Below the pieces are notes generated by a model, which searched no databases, was not told where the DNA came from, and saw nothing but the letters and a program-made list of their open reading frames with translations. Source: Deltaproteobacteria bacterium (GTDB taxonomy: Bacteria; Desulfobacterota; Deferrimicrobia; Deferrimicrobiales; Deferrimicrobiaceae). Taken from it: a stretch of DNA of 64,000 bases. Below are positions 42,690 to 50,682 of the stretch, piece by piece. Numbering within the stretch: position 1 is the stretch's first letter; the number at the start of each line of letters is the position of its first letter. The DNA lies in the NCBI GenBank assembly GCA_021815305.1, contig JAKAHC010000002.1:288112-352111 (forward strand), in the 5' to 3' direction. A program made the position numbers and the translations under genes.

Positions 42690-43871
42690 CTACAGCCCCA
42701 GCCACTCCGCCTTGCGGGGGAGCACCATCGTCTTCTTCACAACCAGCTTGCCCTTCACCATCTGGATGATGTTGACCGCCATGAAGGGACGGTGGTCGGT
42801 CGACGTGTAGGTGATCTTGCCGGGGGTCAGCCCCCCCGTATCGAAGTCGCGGAACGTCTCGAGCGCGTCCTTGACGGATTGCCCGGTGATGTTCCCTTTC
42901 GTCGCCTTGTCGGCCCGCTTGAGCGCCTCGACGAGGACCATCATCGACACGTAGCCGCGGATGAACGGGGTCGGTTGCGGCTTGTTCCTGGTGATCTGCT
43001 CGAGCAGCTTCATCCCGGGCACCTTCGCCCCGTAGGTCGTCGAACCCGCCATGACGAGGGCTCCTTCCTCGGCGCCGTCGGCCAGCTTCGGCGTGCTCTC
43101 GTCGATCCCCCAGATGTTGCTGAAGAACCGGGTCGAAAGACCGAGCTTCCTTGCGTCCTTCAGGATGACCGCCGTGGAACCCGTCGTCCCGCCGATCCAT
43201 CCGAAGTCGGCCTTCTTGTTCTTCACGGACAGCATCTGGGAGTTCGCCTCGATCGCCTTGAGGTCCACGTTCTCGTCATTCAGGATCTCGTACCCCAGCT
43301 CCTTGGCGTATTCCTTGCCGCCCTTGATCGGCGCGATGCCATACGGGACGTTCGGGTAAATGAAAACGATCTTGGGAGCCCGCTTCTCTTTCCAGTTCTC
43401 CTTGAGGTACAGCAGCCCCGCCCGCAGGGCGGTGGTGTAGTCGGCCGCGCAGAAGAAATTGTACGGCGCCTTCTTCGGATCGGTCAGGTGGGCCGAGTAC
43501 GACGCGGAGATGTAGGGCACCTTGTCGGCGGAGACGAAACCGGTGAGGGCCTCGGTGTCGCCCGTGCCCCATCCCTCGATCGCGACGACCTTGTCTTCCT
43601 TGTACTTCTTGTACTGGTTGATCGCCTTGTCCTTGTTGTAGGCATAGTCGAACATCTGCATGTCGATCGTCTTCCCGTTGATCCCGCCGTGGGCGTTGAC
43701 ATAATCCTTGTAGGCCTGCACCCCTTCGGCGTACGGCTTTCCGACATCGCCCGTCGGACCGGTCAGATCCGCCAGGTGCCCCACCTTGATCGTGCCGGCG
43801 GCCAGCGCGACTCCCGACAGAAGGAACAACGTGCAGGTCACCGCGACGGCGATTTGCAGGAATCTTTTCAT
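42690..43871 (-). CDS. livK: periplasmic substrate-binding protein (LivK-like)
   Basis: A 393-residue protein with a clear signal peptide (FLQIAVAVTCTLFLLSGVALA). The type-1 periplasmic binding fold is shown by IKVGHLADLTGPTGDVGKPY, YVNAHGGINGKTIDM and KIVFIYPNVPYGIAPI. ABC transporters of this family take up branched-chain amino acids, but also aromatic acids, amides and other organic acids. The operon context with two acyl-CoA ligases argues for a carboxylic acid. It is followed by livF; the binding-protein gene sits between livM and livF. Confidence 0.88.
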   Translation of the reverse strand: MKRFLQIAVAVTCTLFLLSGVALAAGTIKVGHLADLTGPTGDVGKPYAEGVQAYKDYVNAHGGINGKTIDMQMFDYAYNKDKAINQYKKYKEDKVVAIEGWGTGDTEALTGFVSADKVPYISASYSAHLTDPKKAPYNFFCAADYTTALRAGLLYLKENWKEKRAPKIVFIYPNVPYGIAPIKGGKEYAKELGYEILNDENVDLKAIEANSQMLSVKNKKADFGWIGGTTGSTAVILKDARKLGLSTRFFSNIWGIDESTPKLADGAEEGALVMAGSTTYGAKVPGMKLLEQITRNKPQPTPFIRGYVSMMVLVEALKRADKATKGNITGQSVKDALETFRDFDTGGLTPGKITYTSTDHRPFMAVNIIQMVKGKLVVKKTMVLPRKAEWLGL

Positions 43872-44038
43872 GCTCTCCTCCTTCAAAGAAAATGAAAACG
43901 TTACGGGTTGATCCGCCGATTCCGAAATTTCCCGATGCGCTTTTCCGCTTGCCCGATTTTCCGCACCCCCTTTCCTTATCCGTACGGTTTTATCTGCTTC
44001 CCGGTTGCGGTGGTTTCCCCGGTGCGTGTCCGTGTTCC

Positions 44039-45085
44039 TCAATAGGAGAACGGGTACAGCTTCCAGTACGCCTTGATCATCTTCCAGCGATGCGCCAGCC
44101 CGTCGGGTTCGAAGATCAGGAACAGGATGATGATGGCGCCGAAGATCCCCTGCTCGAGGGCGATCGCCAGTTCCGCGATGCCGGGAAAGCTCGTCCCGAG
44201 CTGCGTCGTCACCACGGTGAGCAGTTTCGGGAGCAGGATCATGAAGACCGCGCCGTAGATCGACCCGAGGATGCTCCCCAGCCCCCCGATGATGATCATC
44301 GCAAGGTACACGATCGAGACGCCGATGTTGAACTGCTCGGAAGAGACATATCGCAGCGAATGCCCGTAGAGCGCTCCCGCCACCCCGGCGTAGAACGACG
44401 ACACGGCGAAGGAGAGGATCCGGTACTTGAAGAGGTTGATCCCCATGATCTCCGCGGAGATGTAGTGGTCCCGCACCGCCATGAAGGCGCGTCCCGTGCG
44501 CGTCCGCATCAGGTTGGCGGCGAACAGGACCATCACCGCCGCGATGACCAGGACGATGTAGTAGTAGGAGCGGTCGGTATCGAAGGCGAACCCGCCGATG
44601 GAGGGCCTCGGGACGACGATTCCGAAGCTTCCCCCGGTCACCGGCTCCCACCGCAGGAAGATCCATTCGAGGATGAACTGGGACGCGAGCGTCGCGATGG
44701 CGAGGTAGAGGCCTTTCAGACGCAGCGAGGGGATCCCGAAGATCATGCCCGCCAGCGCGGTGACCACTCCCGCCGCGGGGACGCCGATCCAGAAGGAGAG
44801 CCCCATCTTCGCGGTGATGTACGCCGAGGTGTACGCGCCCACGCCGAGGAACGCCCCCTGCCCGAGGGAGATCTGCCCCGTGAACCCCGTGAGGATGTTG
44901 AGCCCCACCGCGCCGATCACCGCGATGAGGATCTGCATCGTGATCCAGAGGAACTCGCTCTTTACGACGAAAGGCCAGGCAAGGAGGAACAGGAAGAATG
45001 CCGCCACGAACGCCTTGGTGACCGGGGTCTGCAGGATCTCCATGTCCTTTTCGTAGGAGGTCCGGTAATCGCCGCAGTAGTGCAT
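44039..45085 (-). CDS. livM: branched-chain-type ABC transporter permease LivM
   Basis: A 348-residue polytopic inner-membrane protein. Conserved segments: GAVGLNILTGFTGQISLGQG, AGMIFGIPSLRLKGLYLAIA and GGLGSILGSIYGAVFMILLP. ATG 45085 has GGGAGAAC upstream. It forms the permease pair with LivH, encoded 35 bp upstream. A gap of 167 bp separates it from livK, and I see no gene there. Confidence 0.92.
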   Translation of the reverse strand: MHYCGDYRTSYEKDMEILQTPVTKAFVAAFFLFLLAWPFVVKSEFLWITMQILIAVIGAVGLNILTGFTGQISLGQGAFLGVGAYTSAYITAKMGLSFWIGVPAAGVVTALAGMIFGIPSLRLKGLYLAIATLASQFILEWIFLRWEPVTGGSFGIVVPRPSIGGFAFDTDRSYYYIVLVIAAVMVLFAANLMRTRTGRAFMAVRDHYISAEIMGINLFKYRILSFAVSSFYAGVAGALYGHSLRYVSSEQFNIGVSIVYLAMIIIGGLGSILGSIYGAVFMILLPKLLTVVTTQLGTSFPGIAELAIALEQGIFGAIIILFLIFEPDGLAHRWKMIKAYWKLYPFSY

Positions 45086-45120
45086 CTCATGTTCTCCCTT
45101 GAATAACCTTGCTTAACCGC

Positions 45121-46017
45121 CTATACACGCTCGATTTCCTTGGTTCCGAACAACCCGTACGGCTTGATCATCAGGATGACGACGAGGATGACGTACGGGG
45201 CGACCTCCTTCACTCCGCTCAGGTCGAAGTAGGTGTTGCAAAGCCCGTCGGAGAGGTTCTCGAGCACACCGATGATCATCCCTCCCAGCGCCGCCCCGAG
45301 GATGGAATCGAGCCCTCCGAGGATGGTCGCCGGGAAGACCTTCAGCCCGAAGTGGTACAGGGTGTTGTTGATCCCGTTGATGTTCCCGATAAGGACTCCC
45401 CCGATCCCCGAGACCACCGCGGAGATCACCCACGACAGGGCGAAGATCCGCTTCACCGAGATCCCCATCGACTGGGCCACCTGCTGGTTGAAGGCGGTGG
45501 CGCGCATCGCAACGCCCGCCTTCGAGTACTTGAAAAAGACGGAGAAGACGGCCAGCAGGAAAAGCGACAGCACGAAGCACCAGACGAATTCGAGGGATAC
45601 CGGCACCCCCGCCAGCGTGATCGTCTCCTGGGGGAACAGCTTCGGCGTGTACACGAGGATGTCCGTCCCCCAAACCACCGATACCGCGGACCGCAGCACC
45701 AGGGACAGCCCGATGGTGACCATGATGATGGAGATGATCGGTTCGCCGATCATGGGACGCAGGATCATCCGCTCGATGAGCATCGCCAGGGCCATCGAGA
45801 AAAGGATCGTGAGCAGCAGGGCCGCGCCGAAGGGGACGCGCATCTGCACGAGGAAGGCGTAGCAGACGTAGGCGCCCACCATGAGGAGCTCGCCCTGCGC
45901 GAAGTTGACCACCCTGGTGGCCTTGTAGATGATCACGAAACCCAACGCCACCGCCGAGTAGATGCTGCCGATGACCAGGCCGCTGATGACCAGCTGCAGA
46001 AGGTATTGCATCGTCAT
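45121..46017 (-). CDS. livH: branched-chain-type ABC transporter permease LivH
   Basis: ATG 46017 gives 298 residues. The hallmarks are LVIGSIYSAVALGFVIIYKA, VVNFAQGELLMVGAYVCY, then GISVKRIFALSWVISAVVSG and FPATILGGLDSILGAALGGM. About eight to nine membrane helices. It pairs with LivM. A 236-bp gap with a strong stem-loop separates it from the upstream acyl-CoA ligase gene. Confidence 0.92.
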   Translation of the reverse strand: MTMQYLLQLVISGLVIGSIYSAVALGFVIIYKATRVVNFAQGELLMVGAYVCYAFLVQMRVPFGAALLLTILFSMALAMLIERMILRPMIGEPIISIIMVTIGLSLVLRSAVSVVWGTDILVYTPKLFPQETITLAGVPVSLEFVWCFVLSLFLLAVFSVFFKYSKAGVAMRATAFNQQVAQSMGISVKRIFALSWVISAVVSGIGGVLIGNINGINNTLYHFGLKVFPATILGGLDSILGAALGGMIIGVLENLSDGLCNTYFDLSGVKEVAPYVILVVILMIKPYGLFGTKEIERV

Positions 46018-46156
46018 ATGCGCCCTCTCCCCGTTCCTTCGCGATATCCGTCTTTCGCCACGGATGCGGCGGGCGGCTTCCGTTCCGCTACGCTCGCAAC
46101 CTCCGTCCGCTCGCTGCGATTCCGCTCGGCGCGATCCATGACCCGCTCCATACGCC

Positions 46157-46188
46157 GCCCCACCGTCCCATCCTTCGTCCGGTGGGGC
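46157..46188. repeat. 9-bp stem-loop between fadD-like and livH genes
   Basis: gccccaccg and cggtggggc are perfect complements separated by 14 bases, inside the 236-bp gap 46018-46253. There is no T-run, so it is more likely an mRNA stability or differential-expression element than an intrinsic terminator. Confidence 0.5.
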
Positions 46189-46253
46189 ACCCCTCACAGA
46201 AGGAGCGCGGGGCGCTTCGTGGAACCTCCAGCCGCATCCTCCGCAACGGGTGC

Positions 46254-48164
46254 CTATCGCAGATCCCGGACGGTGAGCGTCGTCCGGATCCGCGACGTCT
46301 TTCCGTCCTGGTACTTGATGACCGCGTCGATGGGGATCGCCTTCTCGCCGTCGTACATCCCCTCGATCACGTGTTTGTACCTTTCCCCGACGAAGGCGCG
46401 CCGCACCTTCCTCGTGCGGGTCAGTTCGTCGTCGTCCGCGTCGAGCTCCTTGTACAGGGGGACGAACCTGCTGATCCGCGTGGCGGCGGGAAGCGTCTCG
46501 TTGACCTTCTCCACCTCCTTTGCGAGCAGCTCCAGAACCTCGGGCTTCGCCGCCAGGTCGGTGTAGGTCGTGTAGGAAATCCGGCGGCTCTCCGCCCACT
46601 TCCCGACGTTCGCGTAGTCGATGCACAACATCCCGGCGATGAAGGCCCTCTGGTTCCCCAGACAGACGCACTCCTTGATGTAGGGGGAAAATTTCAGCTT
46701 GTTCTCGATGAACTGCGGGGAAAAGCGCGTCCCGTCGGTCAGGTGCATCACGTCCTTCACGCGGTCGATGACGACCAGGTGGCCGCCCTCGTTGAAGTAG
46801 CCGGCGTCGCCCGAGTGGAGCCACCCGTCGGCCAGCGTCTTCTCCGTCTCTTCGGGGTTCTTGTAGTACCCCTGGAACACGGATGGAGAACGGGAAAGGA
46901 TCTCGCCGGAATCGGAGAGCTTGACCTCCGTCGAGGGGATGGGCATGCCGACCGAATCGAAGTTGATGTCTCCCTCCCGGTGGATGCACGAGATCCCGGA
47001 AATCTCGGTCTGTCCGTAGATCTGCTTGAGGTTCACCCCCATCGCGTTGAAGAACTTGAAGACGTCGGGTCCCAGCGCCGCCCCACCGGTGGAGGCCGAG
47101 CGGATGCGCAACAGGCCCAGGCGGTCCTTCAGGGCGCGGAAGACCAGGGCGTAGGCAAGCTTGTGCCGCAGCTTGAGGGAGACGGGGATCGGCCGTTTCC
47201 GGAAGACCGTGTCGGCGTACTCGTACCCCGCGGGGAGGGCCCAGTGGTACATCCACCGCTTGAGCCTCGAGGCGTCCATGACCTTCACCTGGACGGTCGA
47301 GGTCATGTTCTCCCAGATCCGAGGCGGGGAGAACATGATGGTGGGGCCGATCTCGCGGATGTTCTCCTGCACCGTCTCGGGCTTTTCGGGGAAATTCACC
47401 GTGAAGCCTGTGAGCAGGGCGCTGGAGAGGCACATCATCTGCTCACCGATCCACGCCAGGGGGAGGAAGGAGACGAACTCGTCCTTCGCGGATTTGCCGT
47501 CCACCTCCATCAAATTCGCCGCCATGCTCAGGAGGTTGCGGAACGAAAGCATCGCTCCCTTGGGGAAGCCGGTGGTCCCGGAGGTGTAGCAGATAAGCGC
47601 CAGGTCCTCGTACTTCGTGGCGCCGACGTTTTCCGCGTAGAGCCCGGGTTCCCTCTGATCGAGCTCGCGGCCGAAGTTCTCGACTTCCTTGAAGTCGAGG
47701 AGAAACGGCTGCTTGTAGCCGCGCATCCCCCGCGGGTCGCTGTAGATGATGTAGCGGACCTTGGGAAGCTGTTCCCTCATGTCGAGGATCTTGTCGACCT
47801 GCTCCTGGTCCTCGGCGACGACGAAGGTGGCGTCCGAGTGGTCGATGACGTAAGCCACCTCTTTCAGCGTCGAATCCTGGTACAGCCCCAAAGGCACCGC
47901 ACGCGACGCCTGCGCCGCCACCTCGGCCCACACCCACTCGGGCCGGTTGTCCCCGATGATGGCCACCTTGTCGCCTTGCGCCAGCCCCAGGGAGACCATC
48001 CCCAGGGAGAAATATTTCACGTGGTCGTGGTACTCCCGCCAGGTGAACTCCTGCCAGATGCCGAACTCTTTCTCGCGCATCGCCACCTTGCGGTCCCCGA
48101 AACGTTCCGCATTATGCGCCAGGAGCTTGGGAAAGGTGTCGTGGGCCGAAAGAATCTCCTTCAT
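46254..48164 (-). CDS. long-chain acyl-CoA synthetase-like AMP-forming ligase
   Basis: ATG 48164 overlaps the livG stop (ATGA); 636 residues. The adenylation core has YTSGTTGFPKGAMLSFRNLL (AMP-binding P-loop), FLPLAWIGEQMMC, IYGQTEISGISCIHREGD, DGWLHSGDAGYF and the hinge-like VIDRVKDVMHLTDG. The length and features fit the FadD/ACSVL-like group often encoded within liv-type operons of Deltaproteobacteria. It would trap the imported acid as a CoA ester. The chain length or aromatic nature of the substrate is unknown. Confidence 0.88.
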   Translation of the reverse strand: MKEILSAHDTFPKLLAHNAERFGDRKVAMREKEFGIWQEFTWREYHDHVKYFSLGMVSLGLAQGDKVAIIGDNRPEWVWAEVAAQASRAVPLGLYQDSTLKEVAYVIDHSDATFVVAEDQEQVDKILDMREQLPKVRYIIYSDPRGMRGYKQPFLLDFKEVENFGRELDQREPGLYAENVGATKYEDLALICYTSGTTGFPKGAMLSFRNLLSMAANLMEVDGKSAKDEFVSFLPLAWIGEQMMCLSSALLTGFTVNFPEKPETVQENIREIGPTIMFSPPRIWENMTSTVQVKVMDASRLKRWMYHWALPAGYEYADTVFRKRPIPVSLKLRHKLAYALVFRALKDRLGLLRIRSASTGGAALGPDVFKFFNAMGVNLKQIYGQTEISGISCIHREGDINFDSVGMPIPSTEVKLSDSGEILSRSPSVFQGYYKNPEETEKTLADGWLHSGDAGYFNEGGHLVVIDRVKDVMHLTDGTRFSPQFIENKLKFSPYIKECVCLGNQRAFIAGMLCIDYANVGKWAESRRISYTTYTDLAAKPEVLELLAKEVEKVNETLPAATRISRFVPLYKELDADDDELTRTRKVRRAFVGERYKHVIEGMYDGEKAIPIDAVIKYQDGKTSRIRTTLTVRDLR

Positions 48165-48961
48165 CCGCGTGCGTTCTCCTCCCGTTCGCGCAGGAAATCG
48201 TCCTCCTCGCCGATGTACGCCTTGATGACGACCGGGTCTTCCGCGACCTCCGAAGGCGTTCCTTCGGAGATCTTCACGCCGAAGTCGAGGACGCTCACCC
48301 CGTGGCTGATGTCCATGACCACGCCCAGGTCGTGTTCGATGAGCAGGATCGTCACGCCCCACTCCTCGTTGATGTCGAGGATGAAGCGGGCCATGTCCTC
48401 CTTCTCCTCGAGGTTCATCCCCGCCATCGGTTCGTCCAGGAGCAGGAGCTTGGGCTTGAGGGCCAGGGCCCGCCCCAGTTCGACCCGCTTGCGCAGGCCG
48501 TAGGCCAGGGTCCCCACCGGCTTCTTCCGTATGTTCTCGATCTCCAGGAAGTCGACGATGTCCTCCACCGCCTTCCGGTTCTCGATCTCCTCGCTCCGAG
48601 AGGGCCCCAGGAAAACTCCCCCGGCAAGCACACCGCGCTTGAGGAACTGATGTCTCCCCAGCATGAGGTTGTCCAGAACGGTCATGTGGTGGAACAGGGC
48701 GATGTTCTGGAAGGTGCGGGCGATCCCCAGGCGGGTGACGTGGTCCGGCTTCATCCCCGTGACCTTCGCGTCCTCGAAGTGAACCGCCCCCCGCTGCGGC
48801 TTGTAGACGCCGGAAATGCAGTTGAACACGGAGGTCTTCCCGGCGCCGTTGGGGCCGATGATCGCGTGGATGCACCCCTTCGGCACGTTGATGGAGACCC
48901 CGTTGATCGCCTTGACCCCTCCGAAGGAAAGGTGGATGTCGTCGATCCGAAGCAGCGGCAT
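48161..48961 (-). CDS. livG: branched-chain-type ABC transporter ATPase LivG
   Basis: A 266-residue ATPase: Walker A is IIGPNGAGKTSVFNCISGVY, the signature is LAYGLRKRVELGRALAL, Walker B is LLLLDEPMAGMN, and the H-loop is ILLIEHDLGVVMDIS. LivG signatures such as TRLGIARTFQNIALF are present. The signature loop lacks the canonical LSxGQ, as in many LivG proteins. It is the first gene of the operon, with a sigma-54 promoter ending about 34 bp upstream. Confidence 0.92.
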   Translation of the reverse strand: MPLLRIDDIHLSFGGVKAINGVSINVPKGCIHAIIGPNGAGKTSVFNCISGVYKPQRGAVHFEDAKVTGMKPDHVTRLGIARTFQNIALFHHMTVLDNLMLGRHQFLKRGVLAGGVFLGPSRSEEIENRKAVEDIVDFLEIENIRKKPVGTLAYGLRKRVELGRALALKPKLLLLDEPMAGMNLEEKEDMARFILDINEEWGVTILLIEHDLGVVMDISHGVSVLDFGVKISEGTPSEVAEDPVVIKAYIGEEDDFLREREENARG

Positions 48962-48994
48962 AAGGGCTCCCTGAAGAGGGTTCCTTCCGGAGAA

Positions 48995-49011
48995 GGCAAT
49001 CCCTGTGCCAA
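48995..49011 (-). promoter_or_regulatory. sigma-54 promoter of the liv-fadD operon
   Basis: The minus strand reads TTGGCACAGGGATTGCC, an almost exact match to TGGCACG-N4-TTGCW, with the correct ten bases between GG and GC. It lies 34 bp from the livG start. It is the best sigma-54 promoter in the window, directly downstream of a gene for a sigma-54 activator. Confidence 0.85.
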
Positions 49012-49124
49012 TTTCAAACCGTCGTTTGTTTCATTCGATGATGGAGAACTTGTTTTCGAAACGTACAGTTACAAAGGATACTCCGCAAGGAGGGACGCTG
49101 AGTGAAAAAAGAGGTGCCCGCGCA

Positions 49125-49140
49125 TTGGTATTATTACCAA
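49125..49140. promoter_or_regulatory. palindrome, candidate enhancer site for the response regulator
   Basis: TTGGTA-TTAT-TACCAA is a perfect 6-bp-arm palindrome about 115 bp upstream of the sigma-54 -24 element. A second imperfect one (tttgg, 9 bases, ccaaa) follows near 49156-49174. Enhancer-binding sites of NtrC-type activators usually lie 80-150 bp upstream of the promoter. Confidence 0.5.
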
Positions 49141-49272
49141 AACACGTATTCCGTATTTGGCATGTTTACCCAAAAACCTGTTTCCTGATGATGATCCCCC
49201 CGCAGACGTCCTGGGACCCGTGTTCGAGACGCGCCACGTGACGCTGCCCGAGAGCGGCGAGGGGTTCTACCA

Positions 49273-50682
49273 TCATCCGGCGGATTGGCCGGCCTTGAAG
49301 GCGTCCAGCGACAATCCGTGCCGGCGCATCTTCTCCGAAAAGTTCTTGTTGTCCATCCCGGCGAGGCGGGCGGCCTCGGTGAGCTTCCCCTCCGCGCGGC
49401 GCAAGACTTCCGAGAGATACCGCTTCTCGAACGCGGACACGACCCTTTCCTTCGCCTCGCGGAATGGAAGGCCGGGGGGATACGGCGCCTCTTCCCTGCC
49501 GGCCGCCTCCGACAACGGAACGCCCAGGGCCGACGCCACGCCGGCATCCGTCCCCGCGGCGCGAATGACGACGCGCTCCATGAAATTTTCCAGTTCCCGC
49601 ACGTTGCCCGGCCAGTCGTACGCCCGGAGCGCCGCGATGTCCGCCGGCGCCGGGGGGTCGATCTTTTTCCCGCACTTCCGGGCGAAACGCTGCAGGAAAA
49701 ACTCCGCGAGCACGGGGATGTCCTCCGGGCGCTCCCGCAGGGGCGGAACGCGGATGGGATAGACCGACAGCCGGAAGAAGAGGTCCTTCCGGAACCGCGC
49801 GGCGGACACCTCCTCCTCGAGGGACTTGTTCGTCGCGGCGATGATCCGCACATCCACCTCGATCTGGCGCGTGCCCCCGACCCGCAGGAACTTCTTCTCC
49901 TGGATCGCGGTCAGGAGCTTGGGCTGCAGGATCGGCGGCACCTCCCCGATCTCGTCGAGGAAAAGGGTACCCCCGTGCGCCATCTGGAACATCCCCTTCC
50001 GGTCGGCGACCGCCCCCGTGAATGCGCCGCGCGCGTGTCCGAACAGCTCCGTCTCGAAGAGGGTCTCGGGGATGGCGGCGCAGTTCACCTCGATCAGGGG
50101 CCCGTCGCGACGCGGCCCGTTGTAGTGGATGGCCCGGGCGATCAGCTGCTTCCCCGTCCCCGTCTCGCCGGTGAGGAGGACCGTGGTATCGATCCCCAGG
50201 ATCCCGCCCACGTCCTGCTGGAGCCGCCGCATCGCGTCGCTCTCGCAGACCAGGGTCCTGCGCAGGTCGAACGTCTCCTGGTTGCGCGCCGTGCGGTACC
50301 GATCGGCCGTCCGCAGGTCCTGGATCTCCAGGACGCGCCGGATGTGGAGGAGGATCTCGTCCGGTTCGAAGGGCTTCAGGAGGTAGTCCTGCGCGCCCGC
50401 CTTCATCGCGTCCACGGCGGTCTTGATGCTGCCGTATGCGGTCATGAGGATTACGGGCAGGTCGCCGAACGACTCCCGGATGGCGCGCGTGAAGACGATG
50501 CCGTCGGTCCCCGGCATCCGCACGTCGCTGATGACCAGGTCGAACTCGTCGGCGGCAAGCTTGGCGAGCGCCTCCGCGGCAGTCCCCGCCGTATCCGCGA
50601 GGAAACCGGCCGACACGATCGTCCGCGCCAGCGGGCGGAGGAAAATCTCCTCGTCGTCGACCAGCAGGATCTTGCGTCTCAT
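49273..50682 (-). CDS. sigma-54-dependent response regulator (NtrC family)
   Basis: ATG 50682 overlaps the kinase stop; 469 residues. The receiver has LLVDDEEIFLRPL, Asp in LVISDVRMPGTDG and Lys in YLLKPFEPDE. The AAA+ module has GETGTGKQLI, GAFTGAVADRKGMF and GTLFLDEIGEVP, and the C-terminal Fis-type HTH is LTEAARLAGMDNKNFSEKM. The GAFTGA loop is intact, so it should open sigma-54 promoters. It is the cognate partner of the SSS-fused kinase encoded just upstream and lies upstream of a sigma-54-driven liv operon. The arrangement resembles CbrA-CbrB systems. Confidence 0.92.
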   Translation of the reverse strand: MRRKILLVDDEEIFLRPLARTIVSAGFLADTAGTAAEALAKLAADEFDLVISDVRMPGTDGIVFTRAIRESFGDLPVILMTAYGSIKTAVDAMKAGAQDYLLKPFEPDEILLHIRRVLEIQDLRTADRYRTARNQETFDLRRTLVCESDAMRRLQQDVGGILGIDTTVLLTGETGTGKQLIARAIHYNGPRRDGPLIEVNCAAIPETLFETELFGHARGAFTGAVADRKGMFQMAHGGTLFLDEIGEVPPILQPKLLTAIQEKKFLRVGGTRQIEVDVRIIAATNKSLEEEVSAARFRKDLFFRLSVYPIRVPPLRERPEDIPVLAEFFLQRFARKCGKKIDPPAPADIAALRAYDWPGNVRELENFMERVVIRAAGTDAGVASALGVPLSEAAGREEAPYPPGLPFREAKERVVSAFEKRYLSEVLRRAEGKLTEAARLAGMDNKNFSEKMRRHGLSLDAFKAGQSAG

